A program made the translations under genes and the position numbers. Positions 1 to 13,300 of a stretch of 64,000 nt of DNA are shown in pieces. Source of the stretch: Chrysomallon squamiferum. Lineage: Eukaryota > Mollusca > Gastropoda > Neomphalida > Peltospiridae. Every line of letters begins with the position of its first letter. The first letter of the stretch is position 1. The stretch covers positions 18,054,342 to 18,118,341 of the forward strand of contig CM022679.1 in the NCBI GenBank assembly GCA_012295275.1. The letters run 5' to 3'. A model generated the notes under the pieces. That model ran no database searches and had not been told where the DNA came from. It worked only from the letters and a program-made list of their open reading frames with translations.

Positions 1-1062
1 ATTGCTTAAAATTAATCATTCTTCTTAACATGTGTATTTTTTTTTTCACTTATGGTTAATATGTCATTTTTGAAATTTTGTGAATTAAACATATTATGCA
101 CTAATAAATTTATCAAAATAAACCTAGCAACAACATTTTAGTATTTTTATTATGTTGAATTCACTGTAACTCATATTTATATATAGTTTTGTTTAAAATT
201 TCTGTTGATAGTAATTAGTTGATCTGATGTTTTAAATAAAATATAAACTGGTGCAAGTAGTGTATTTGAAAGCTTCTAACAACATTTTCAGTGTGAATTT
301 TATGCTGAGACCATTTTTTATATATATATATTTCTTTCATTGCAGAAAAAATTTATTCAGAAAAAAGTAAAGATTCTGTGTATTTTTCATTTTGTGTAAA
401 TTAGATCTTGGTTGTAAATTAAAAGCATTGAAATTTTTTTTTTTTTTTTGTTTTACTTTATTTAATGCATGATTTATTTGAAAGCCAACAGATTCAAAAA
501 GAAATACGAAATATTTGTTGAATATTAATTAATTTGACACTACAGCTCAAGTTATATATTTAGTGTCATTTTTTCTTCTTAATCTTGTCTGAGTATAATA
601 GACATAAAACATTAAAATAAAAATGTTCAGATGTACAAAAACTACAATTAATAAAATGTTAGTTAAGAAAAAAATGAATTATGTGAAATATTTGTATTGT
701 TTTCCATACCATGATCAATATTTCAAAATAGTTTTATACAAAACTAAAATTACATGGATAATTAACGTTAACTGCTGTATCATTATTACCATTAATAAAA
801 TTCAGCAGCTTTTTGAAATTTGTAACAATATTTTCAGTTTATGAATGTTAAAACACTTTATAACTCTTATCTTAATTTTATATATAAAGTAGACCATAAG
901 ATCAATTTTGTGTTACACAATCTGTACCATATTTGTCCTTGATATAATCAGCATTTTTTTATGGTTGTTCTTGGTAGTTCAGAAAAGCTGGACTGAAATT
1001 TGACTGTTTTTAAATAAGAAAATTATTTCTTCTTTAAACAGTTAGTTGTTTGCATTTTTCAG

Positions 1063-1143
1063 GCCGCAGTCTAAATGTGAAGAAGAATGATGGAATCAAG
1101 GAGTCAACAGACAGCAGTACAATTGAGGATGAAGATACCAAAA
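1063..1143 (+). CDS. CAMK2: CaMKII linker exon
   Basis: 81 nt. Acceptor is TTTTTCAG before 1063 and donor GTAAGT at 1144. The frame starts with the last two bases of a codon and ends with one base (phase 1). It encodes [18 protein letters not shown] followed by TIEDEDTK, the variable-linker start after the calmodulin-binding segment. The other frames contain stops. Confidence 0.9.
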
Positions 1144-4100
1144 GTAAGTGTTTCAAATCACCAATATATCATATCATTGAAACCCATCTGACATAATACA
1201 TTAAGAATGAATAGAAATGAAATACATATATATATAAGATTAATATAGTGGCATTTCTACAACTGATTTGACATTTAAATATGCTATATGACATACATTC
1301 ACCCAAAATAGTTCATATATATTTTATTTTAAATCAGTAATAAATAAAATAATAATAATTATAATTATAATCAAAAAAGAAAGATATCTAATATGAAATA
1401 GTATTTAATGTTTTCACAAACACTTAAAATTACAATCATAATCATATAAATTTTAAAAGAAAAGTGGAAGTTCCTGAAATCTTCCTAGGTATTATTAAAA
1501 TAATTTGTATTTTTTCTTTATTTCTGTTTCTGACATTTTTCATGATAAATGTAATACACATTTAACAATTAAACTAAGACTTGTATATTTGGCAGTTAAA
1601 TTTAATAGATAAAGTTAGTATATATATATTATTTTTGAGAACAGTCAACAAAATTAACAGTTTCCATTTATAACTGCTTGAAATAAATTGATAGTATTTT
1701 ATTTTATGTTTTATTTTATTTTTTACTTGGGGGAGATCGAGTTGAGAATAAGACAATAATTGAAATCAGCATGCAGGGAAAATCTACATATAATTAGACA
1801 ATTTTCATTTTGTTCATATGTATTTTTTGTAACATAAAGCCAGATATATATTTATTTGTTATTAGAATAGAAATTATTTAAAGAGCAACAATCATAGAAA
1901 ATATATTTGACTACTGCAATATGCAAACACAAGTTGATTATCTAGTATGTTAAATACCCTGTGTAATGCAAGCCAAAGATTTTCACTGAGGTATGTCAGA
2001 AAACTAACGTATTTATAAATCAAGCATATCATTATGAACACTATTTTCTTCCAACAAAAATAAATAAATATATATATATAAATAAAAATATAAAAATAAA
2101 TAAATAAAATGTTGCATTGACTGTTACTCTTTAAATTGTTATTTTTGTTTGTTTTGTTTTATTTTATTTATTTGTTGTTGTTAAACTTGTAAAAGTCATT
2201 TTTATTATGGAAATTGTACTGATTTGACATTGTTGAATCATCTAGTGAGAATATAAAATCATTTGTTTTTCTTATCTGTGACTGGTTTTCCTTTCTTCCT
2301 ATTTTCTTCATCACTAGCTGAATCCTTATTGTGTCAGATGTTATTTATGATAAAGATAGATGACATAAATTTCTTTTGCATTCATGCAGTTGTTTTGTAA
2401 GTTTGTCCTCTGTGCCAGTTTTATAATAATAAATTACAGTAGTAATAAAATCAGCTTGGAATGTTCAAAGAGGCTGTCATCTTCAGTTGTTTGTTTTTTT
2501 TCCCCCGATTTGTTTTATTATTTATTTATTGATTTTTATAACTTGGTATGCTTGTTGACTGGGATCCCACAGTCCCAAATCTGAAATTTTAGCCCAATCG
2601 GACCAGTGGTGTGGGAGATGAGGCCCACCGAATTTTGAAATTTTTGGCAAAAATGGGCGTGACCACCAACCTTTGAACCCTCATATCTCAGGAACTACTG
2701 GGCCAATCTTCATAAAATTGGTATTGTTGAAAAGGCAAGGATTCCAAATCTGCCATTTTTGTTCAGTTTGGAAAATAATGGGGTACATTTACCTTTTGAC
2801 CTTTGCTATGACCTTGAAATTGACCATGTGGATCACGTGACCTTGAGATAACCTTTATTGAAATTTAATCTCCCACATGTTAACTAAAACATATAAAAGA
2901 TTCCTGGGTGTAATATTTTTTGTTTAGCCACAATATAGATTTAAAAAATGCACATACATGAAAATAACACCTTTTCAGCCATTAACATCTGATTAACTAA
3001 AACCTGAATGATCAATTCTGGATGCTAGGAATCACCATCTCTCTTGATCATCGAGTAAGACATTGTAGGCCTACATGTATGCATAGAGTTACATAAATTT
3101 GAGAGAACTAGGTGTTTCTGATGCTTAACCTTCTCACCATCTGTTTCAAATGCTCACTGTATCCTTCATTCTTGGACATATTCTACTGTTCTCATCACTT
3201 ACATAAAATTGGATTATTTCCTCCTTCAATTCATTTGACAGAACTTTCCCTTGTTTCTTATCAATTGCTTATTAATTTTCTTGTTTTTAAATCCCTGTTA
3301 ATCATTATTGTCTAAATCAAACTAAGCCATTGCTTAATTAAATGGATCAGAAATATTGAAATCTGTTTTTCTTAGATCTTTAAGCTTTAGCAGGAATTAT
3401 TCTTTCATTATATTTGCTTTTCTTATTACTGTTTGTTTTTAAAAGACATACTCAGTTTTTATAAGTGATATTTTTTTTTCTTCCAGGATTATTCCTACTC
3501 TTGTTAATGTACAGTATTTTATTATTGTTTGTTATTACTGTTTATTTTTATTTCATTCAAATTGCAACATAATTTTTTAAGGGTTTATAAGAGAATTACT
3601 CTGTTGATCTTGGTTAATTGATAGATAATTGTTATTTATTGTTAGAAAGTTGTAGAAATATCTGAGAGAGGGAAGTTGGAGAGTTAAATCTATAGGATAG
3701 GTGTGTAATTTTAGCAATAATAATAATACTACTAATAATAATAATAACAGTAATTAACAACAACAACAAAACAACAACACTAATAATAACAGCAATAACA
3801 ATAGCAATAATTATAAAATAAAAAAAAAAAATAAAAAATTTGAAAGATGTACTCATTTACATAGTCAGATGCATATAGAAAGAGAAAGAGCAATCGAACA
3901 ACAGAGATAGTTCATTTATAAAATAAATGTCAGCTTCATCTTCTGAATGATGCTGTACAAGTTCAGGAACATGTTGGAGGAAAGAGAAATTCAAGAAGTC
4001 TGAATCCTACCCAGAGCGTGTGCAAATCTTGACTTTGTGAACCTTCACCATTGAAAGGACAATGAATGAATTTAAAACAACGAATTACCTTATGAAAAAA

Positions 4101-7100
4101 AGCTGTGTGGTGAAGAAAGAGAAAGTGATTCTATCCCTCTGTGATAAGAAACAAGGGAAAGTTCTGTCAAATGAATTGAAGGAGGAAAGAATCCAATTTT
4201 ATGTAAGTGATGAGAACAGTAGAATATCTCCAGGAATGAAGGATACAGTGAGCAATTGAAACAGTGTCTTCCCATTTGGTAGAATTCCCAGTTCGTATAA
4301 TTCCCATTTCGTAGAAAAAGCTGGTCTACCGCAATACCTGATTACCTCTGTATATAATGAACTTGGCCTGTACATACATCTGGTTTCTTTCTAACATTCA
4401 GATGCGGAGCACATTGTTCCTAAATCGATTATGTAACATCAACCAAAAGCAGAATAAGCATTCACTGCTCATTTGTTACTTTTTCATTATTATCATCATC
4501 ATCTTCCTCTTCCTCATTATCATCATCATAATTATCATCATCAACATTATTATTATTATAATATTATTACTATTATTATTGTTGTTATTATTATTATTAT
4601 TATTGTTATTATTATTATTCATATTCTTCTTATTCTTATTCTTATTCTTATTATTGTAATTACTGTTACTATTATTATTATTATTATTATTTTTTTTTAA
4701 ACTGGTCATTTCTAATTCATAAACATTTCCTTTCCATTACAAAACAAGCAACCAGTAATAAACAATTTTACATCAATTTCATCTATCTATTAAAAAACAA
4801 AACGAAAAAAGAATGAAAGAAAAGAAAAATGGCATGCTTCTGTAAGAGAATACGACAAAAATATTATAAATAACTAATTCAGCAATATAATTTTTAACAA
4901 AACATATTTTACATACGAGTAATTTACTTATATTCAGTAAATAGAATATTTGAACGTTACATTATCATTAACTTTTTGAATTCAACCATATTCAGCTTAA
5001 ACATGTACAAGATATCTGTTACTAATCATATTTATGTTATGCACACATACATATTCAGATTGTGCACATATTACACAATATATGTGACATAGTATATTAA
5101 TAGTATGTACACTAAAGATATTATGACCTGCAAATACTTTGGCTATGACTGAAAAAGTTTATAGGAAGGACCAAATCATTGGGAATACTTTTAGATAAAT
5201 ACCTTCTATTTTAATTATTTACATTCACTATATTCGATACATAGATTATTTTGATAGTTGTCATATTTGCATACTTTATGCGATAAGCGATATCCATACT
5301 ACAATAATACCTCAGATTAAAGATGTAATTGGTTCCAAATTTCCGATAGTGAAGTGACGTATCGTTAAGCGGGAGACTAATTTACACAGAATTAAGGTTA
5401 AAAGCAGTGGTTACTTTCTCACTGATGAGATCTGACATAAAAAAAAAAAGGTGAAATAAGGAGAAATAAAATGGCAGTTTAGACATAAATGATTTAATAG
5501 ATTGTAGATATTAAATAAACAGTAAATCATTTACAAATCAATTTATACAAATACATTAAGAAATAAGTATATGCCGCTCATTGTGGGTTTGGTTTCATTT
5601 AAGATAATGTATTTTGTTTCTAAAGTTATTGTCTTCTGTTGCTTTTTATCATCAGCATTTGCCGGTATCGTGTTATTCGTTTTGACATATTGGAAGGGTA
5701 AATTACAAACGAGTTTAAGTCTAAATCGAAGCAGAAGACAAAAGAGAATCAGAATATCAGATGCACGTATGACGTGTCAACTGATCAACACAGCTGACAG
5801 AAGCTCGTGAATGAACGAAAAATTAAAGAAAACAGACTTAAAAACATGTATACATTTGTATCATTTATTTCGAGCAATTAACTATTAAATTAAATTTCTA
5901 TTTATATAATTTGTAAAGAAGAAAGATTGTTAAAGCGTGATATCGTTAAGCGAGATATTACTGTATTTATACAATAATAATCGCTTTCCAAATAATCTGG
6001 AGCAGTTCATTATAATGACTGAGGTAAAACCAAGCATGTCAATAAGACCACTGAACCACATTTAGCCTTTCTACGAAATGGGATTCTACCATATGGGACT
6101 AAGCCATTGAACCAGATGGTGAGATTTGGAATCCTTGTCATATTGCCTTTTCAACAATACCAATTTTATGAAGATTGGCCCAGTAGTTCCTGATATATGA
6201 GGGTTCAAAGGTTGGTGGTCACGCCCATTTTTGCCAAAAATCCAAAAATTTGGTGGGCCTTATCTCCCACACCACTGGTCCAATTGGGCTAAAATTTCAG
6301 ATTTGGTGCTGTGGGATCCCAGTCAACAAGTATACCAAGTTTTATAAAAATCTGAGACGGTAGGGTTTAAATTTCTTTTTTGTGGGGGGGGATTTGACAT
6401 GGAATGACCCTTTATTATTATTTTTTTGTTTATTTTAATTTTTTTAATTTATTATTATTGTATTTTTTTTTCTTTTTGGTTTTTTTTTTGTTTTTGTTTG
6501 TCAGGAAGCTTTGTATTTTTGTTTGATGTAATTTTCAGACAGCAAGACATCATCTCCAGCTATATCATTGTTGTACTTTAGTAATAGTAAAGAGTAGTTT
6601 TGATATAAACGAATGTATTTAGGTGCTTTGTATATTTTAATTTTATTCTTGGAATAACAATTTATTACAAATAAACAAAACTTGCAACAATTCCACTTTT
6701 TGAAGGTATTAGAAATTATAATGCAACAAGTTACAAAGTGAAAAAGCCTTTATTACACTTATGTTTGTAGTCAGATTAGAATATCCTGGGCATATATAAT
6801 CTATATGGGCAATTCCACAGGGTCAGATATTACATTCAGAGGTCAATCCACTGCTTTGATTGCTAGAGGCATATCCTCAAAAACGTGGCCCTGAGTATGA
6901 GATGAAAGAGCCCAGGGCTATCTGGCTTGATAGGTAATCAGAAATATGTGTGTGAAGGTTGTTACTACAAAAGAACATGGGTGAAAACCAACTAACTTCA
7001 TTTCACAATTGTCTGAAATCTCTAAACTGTATAAATAAATGTTTGCTATTGGAATGAAGTGAAAGGCTATAGGAGACTACCAGTTTTAATTCAACTTGAA

Positions 7101-10100
7101 ATCAATATATAACAAAAATATTATTATTTAATTGTGCATGAAGTACATTATCGTGACAGATGTTACATAATATGAAGTTCGCTGTCATTGCCTTATTTAC
7201 TGCTGTGATGATAAAATCATTTTATTGCATGATTAAGATGATGACATGGCTTTATATCAAAGCATGTTTAATCACTATGAACTTTCATTATACTGTATCA
7301 TTCATTCTACAGTCTTCATTTGAATGGATTCAGGCAACATCCTTTCTGTTTCTTTGCTCTTCTGTCTACATGTGCTAATTGTCTTTCATTAATTGTCATT
7401 TCAACATAAAATCTGTGATTACTTTATAACACTCTTTTTCTTTAAAAAATAATTTTTCAGAACAGCATTAAAAATTGAATAAATGCCTTTATTTGTTTGG
7501 AAGATGTTCCTTATTTTCTGTAAGTTGGAAGTTTGGACCTTAAGTTTGGACCCTTTGCATAATGAAACATCAAAATAATTTATACCCCTTTTGTTCCTTG
7601 AGCCATGGAATTGCCCATATAGGTTTGTTTTTCAAATACACTTAATTTAAATGTATATTCTTCACCAATTTTTAGGGAAATGTGGGTGTTTTTGACATGT
7701 TCATGTGTCTGTGTTTTTTTTTTTTTTTTTTTTTTTTTTTTCATATCTGGGGGAATGTAGAATTCATAGCAATGAAACAGAATGTACTAGTAAAATAATT
7801 TTTGAAGTTTTATTGTGACTCATTCAGGTAAGGACTGATGGGTATTGAAATGCTTCATTCTAAATCAGTTTGCTGGTTATATTTCATTAAATATCACTCT
7901 ACTTCATGGGAAATTTATTTTTCATACTTTAAAGCAGGAATTCTATATACCATTCAATAATCAGTCTTCTTTATCTGTCATTTTCTTTAATAATTATAAA
8001 TGTAACAGAGATATAGAAATTTCTAAATAGTAAAAAAATAGATAATTTACATTATGTTTGTATGTGTTTATGTATTTTTGAGAGAGAGAGAGAGAGAGAG
8101 TTTAAAGTAAGTTGAGTTGTATTTTACATCATAATAATTATTGACAGAATGTGAAATAAAAAATATATTTTTGACTGAAAGAAAATCCTGCTTGGTGCTG
8201 ATGTAGATTTATAAAAAGCTGTTCTCTCTTTTTTTTTTTTTTTTCCTTTTATTTTACCCCTTTTTCTTCTGTTTTATATTGTTTTGGTAATTTGGTTCTC
8301 TATAACATTACATGTTTTCATACTCTCCTTTCCTTTCTTGTGTCCTTCAGGCAAACCAGAGCTTGAAAGTGAGTATAGTATTATTTGAGTTACCCACCTT
8401 TCAATGTTTAGACTACCAAAAACATACAGAATAGTTTTCAAATCACTTATCCAACATTTAGATTAATGAAAGAAAAATAAACCAAAACCCCCCCAAAACC
8501 CCAATGTTTTTTCATAGTTATTACACATTTGACAGTATTGCTAGTTCTTTTCTTTTTTCTTCTTCTTGTTTATGCTGTATTTCTTTTCTGGGTTGATTTG
8601 CATGCTATAAAACGATTTTGTTTTAATGTTTTTGAACCTTTTATTTTGTAGAACAGTATTACCCTAATAATATTCTTATTCATTTTTAATTTTATGATTT
8701 TATTATAATTATTTTTCATTAAAATTAACTTGTATTTATGTTATATATACAGTGGCATATTTTTTATGTTTTTTTTTGTTGTTGTTGTTTTGTTTTTTTG
8801 TTTTTGACTTTAATGGAGATCAAGTCTGGTTAGTTTTCATAGGTTCAGGTTGATTCTTTTCTTTTCTCTCCATTATAGTTTCTCATATGGCTGCAAACAA
8901 AGCTTGGAATTAATTTTGATTTATCCATTTAACACATATAATTGTGATCATCGAGTCTTCAGCAGATAATATGATATATATAATAATTTTATAATCTACA
9001 CTATAAGTTTAGTTAAATTTTAGTGGTTTCATGCTAACAAAAACAGTATGAAATGCTAAAATGTGAATTATTAAGAAAGTATGTATGTAAGATTGAAAAG
9101 ATTTTCATTCTTTGTGCATTTTGAATGATACTTATCATCACAAAAATCATCTTTGCCTCGTCTTAATTTTAGTAATCATGAAAAATAGTAAGGACGTTTA
9201 TAAATTAATTGATAATTTTATAAATTCTAAAACATTTGTATTAAATATTTTAACTGTATATTACAACAGATTACAGATATTGGTTTTTTAAATGTAAAAA
9301 AAAGGCCATCAGAATAAATTACTCACCCATGCACTTACCATGTAATTTAGTATAAAACTGAAATAATCATATACTATTTTTCAACTGTGAAAAAATGGAT
9401 CTTAGTTTCATAAGAAAATTATTTTTGAATTAAATTCTGTATACAACAGCCTTTTCCCGGACATCAACTGTTACTCAGCGGACAATACAGAGGCAAGAAA
9501 CATTTGGAAAACATGAGCTGAGTAAGCTGTTTTAATAGCTTTTTATTGTATTGTATTCCACCTTGTTGGCAGCCCTCTTCCAGAATAGTACTGTCCTGTA
9601 TATGTTTTGTGTTGGTATACTGTAGAAATCTCTATGTTGTTGTTCACTGGTGATTTTAATTATATAAGTCACTTTAAAGAACACATGTAACTCCTGTCAA
9701 AAGTTCCTAGTATAATAAAATGTAAAAAAAATTGTAGTTGATAACTGAATTATTTCCATACTTGTATGTATGTAAACAAAATTAAAGTGGATAGATTTGT
9801 TTTTCTGTATTTCACCAATATGTAATGATACATCTGATTTTTCTTACTAACAAACCTATAAATAAATTTATTTATAAATGCAGTGTAGAATCAGTAGGGT
9901 TATTTATTTATTTATTTATTTTATAGTTTAAGATTTAAAATGTATTCATGATGAATGTATAATTGTTTTCTTTTTCAAAATACAGGACATACTGGCTATG
10001 ATTAAATGAAAAGCAGTCTTTTACTAAAAAAATTATTAAGATTTTCTGGGTTGTTTTTTTTTACTCAGCAAAACTAGTTACAATGTAAATACATATAGTA

Positions 10101-10292
10101 ACAGATAAATCTTGGCTTTTAAGAATATTTTATTTATTTAATAGTATTGCCAATTTTTATATTGTTTTAACTTTATTTTGTTTGTTTTTGCTCTATGGCA
10201 TGGTGAGATTGGAAATATTTATTATTACTAATAGTGAATATTTATTAATTTAGATTTGAAATGCAGGAATTTTCTATTTTTAATTTTTAATA

Positions 10293-10328
<36 letters not shown>

Positions 10329-13300
10329 ACTTTTCCTTAATATTTATAGTTCAGAACCAAATTTCTTCCATTTTTTTCATTTATTATTATTTTAAAATGT
10401 ATTTTCTTCAAGAACCTAATGACTGCAAGGTTTTATAACAAACTGTTTTAATTCCTTTGTGCTGTTTTTATTCTTTTTCTTTTTTTTGTGTGTTTTTTAA
10501 TCTATAAAATGCATAAAGATTTTAAATTGATTCAGATAAAACAAATAGTTGGTATATTTTAGAGATTGTGAGTGTTGTGTCATAATGAATTTTTTAAAAT
10601 TATTTAATTACTTAATGAACATAAATATTATTTTCATATTTATATATAAGATATGTTCATTTATCCATACAGTAGAGTTTTTTGTTTTATTTGTATCCTC
10701 TGGACTTTGAAGTTTTTATCCAAATAACAAATAAAAGTATTTATATTTCACGCCTTAACTGTAACTTCAGTAGTAAATGGCCATTAAGAGGTGCCATGAA
10801 AGAAAATCCTTAAAACTTTAAGTTATAAAGAATATATTTATGATACAAGTATGTGTATTTGGTATGACATTTAAATTTTGTTGTAGCCATTTTACAAATC
10901 ATTCTCTTAATATTTTTCATAATGTTACATGTAGATTTTATAAATGAACACAGAAAAGTGTATAGATATTTTCACATGAGGTTTTCCTGCTTCCTGCCAT
11001 TATTTAGTTTCTTAAGTTCAGTAGCCGTAAAGATGAAAATAAACTTAATCAGGAAAATCAAACAACTGTGGCTGTTAATATGTCTATTGTCCAGAGAATG
11101 TTCTTCATAATGTAATACCTAGATTTAAAAATGAACACAGAAAAGTGTATAGATATTTTCGTATGAGGCGTTCCTGCTTCCTGCCAGTATTTTGTTTCTT
11201 AAGTTCAGTAGCCATAAAGATGAAAATAAACTTCATCTGGAAAATCAAACAACTGTGGCTGTAAAACCATTTTTTTTTTTTTGATGGCTTTTCTTGTGAG
11301 TACATTGCTACATAAAAGAATAATATTTAAAAAATAAAAACAACATTATAAGATAAGTATTCTGTCTTGAGAGTTTATTAGACTTAATAATATCTACTCA
11401 AGAATCCATGGATTTTTAAGACTTTAAACAGATTTTGTAACTGAAAATTCTTCTTCAGTTATGTCCCTGCAGAATCTGTACCAAACAAAATGGACAATAT
11501 AAATAAAACAAACTATAAATAGTAGAACAAATATTTTTAATTCTCTGATAGAGCAGATTTGAATTTTATTTGAGCTTGTTTTATGATAACACTCCAATTA
11601 CAAAACAAAAATATTTTCAAAAAGTTTGTTTTTATCATTATTAAAATGTAAATTTTAATATAGTTTCTTTGATTGTGATTATATTGCAATGTTTATTTGA
11701 TAAACTAAACCAATCAGTAATAGGTGAAAATAAACAATTATTTAGGAAAACATGTTTAATATTTAAATTTGTTTTTTTAAATTTATTATTTATTTAATTA
11801 TTTGTTTTATTTGTATGGGATGTTTTTTATATGAAAAATACTTCTCACATTTGAAATTCTAAAACATTTAGCAGGAAAAAAAAAGAAAACAAATTTGTAA
11901 CTAAATTTTACTAATGAGTACATTATCAGTTTTAAGAGTGGTTTTTGACCACTCTGCACTTTACCTAAATCATTACTAAAAATTCTTTACATTATGATTA
12001 TAAATATTTATTATTATATTTTTAACCTGTAGTAAATCAAATATATTTAAATTTTTTTAAATTTTTGTTTTATATATAATTGTTAATGATTTAAATTTCT
12101 TAGTGGCTTAGAACTGACTGCTAGGTGAAATTTTTTCTTTTTATTTGATTCATATAATTAAACAACCTAAGAAAATAATTTCCTTACATTTATTTTAGCT
12201 GATCACTTACCAATATAGCCTCTTCTAACTGCATTATACAGGCTGATATTTAAAATACACAAAATAATGATTAGAGTATTTGAAAATTGAAAACAATCTT
12301 GCTTCCATAATTTTTAGAAAGTAATCTGGCTTCTGATATTTCAGTGCTTGAAAATAAATAAATATTCTGTTATTTTCTTTTGTCCTAGAAATGTCTCATA
12401 TCAGTTCATCCCACCCAAAAAGAAAAGGAAAAAAATAGAATTAAATATCAGATTAAAATATTAAGTCCTTGGAGCATCTTTAGCTAATAAGTCGGTAATC
12501 AAAACCATGTTACAAAAAATTCCTCTTAATAACTTCAGGACAATCACCACTTCTCTGCATTTCTGTTGTTTTTTTGAGCCTGAAACTAAATAACAATGAC
12601 TTCAGTTGTTAATTAAAAAATTATTGTTTCAGCCCGAAAACAAGAAATCATCAAACTTACAGAACAACTTCTGCAGGCTGTCACCAGTGGTGATTATGAA
12701 GCCTATACGTAAGCATTCGAAACAGCTAGAGACTTTTTTCTTTCTTTTTTTTTTCAATAAATTTGCAACAGCAAATATGATTTGAACTTCACTGCAGTTA
12801 CAGTAGCAGTATATTTTAAAACAGTCAGACTACATTTTAATCTTTGTGTCATCATTTCAAAGTTAAATATAAAGTTTGCATGTCAATACAGACAGATTAA
12901 AACTGTCAAAAAGAGTTTGTTAGCCATTTATTTAATTATTCATCTACATTGCTGCATAAACAGCAACAAGATGTTAACATTTCAAAATAAACTGACAAAT
13001 AAATAGGACCAGTGCTGATTATAACATTAGTATTTTATTTATTAATTAAGATATTGTTCTTTTGTCAACAGGAAACTAATAGATCCTCACCTAACAAGTT
13101 TTGAACCTGAAGCTTTGGGAAATCTCATTTTAGGCATGGACTTCCATAAATTTTATTTTGACCATGGTAAGACTTTGTTACAAACAATATTTTCAGTTTC
13201 AGTGTTACATACACTGGCATATGCAGTTTACAATCTGTAATCTATTCAAATTAAATAATGCAGCTAAAACTTTACATGCTGTCATTTATCTGCACTTAAT

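Larger units (their letters stand above)
1144..8350 (+). other. Large CaMKII intron packed with repeats
   Basis: 7.2-kb intron. It contains two inverted copies of a dispersed repeat (2531-2787 and 6122-6410), a 123-bp inverted-repeat pair, a long imperfect ATT/TTC microsatellite tract at 4478-4690, two small TIR elements (5301-5964, 6801-7622), a T26-type run near 7716-7741 and an AG run near 8081-8100. I found no further exon with convincing splice sites and reading frame, but another microexon could be missed. Confidence 0.6.

Noticed and set aside
3112..4275. Two similar short proteins on opposite strands (3112-3315 + and 4090-4275 -)
   Set aside because: Similarity comes from the 123-bp inverted DNA repeat; no start context, splice partners or known domain.
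4357..4709. Three overlapping open frames rich in Leu, His or Asn
   Set aside because: All are translations of the ATT/ATC/TTC microsatellite; no exon context.
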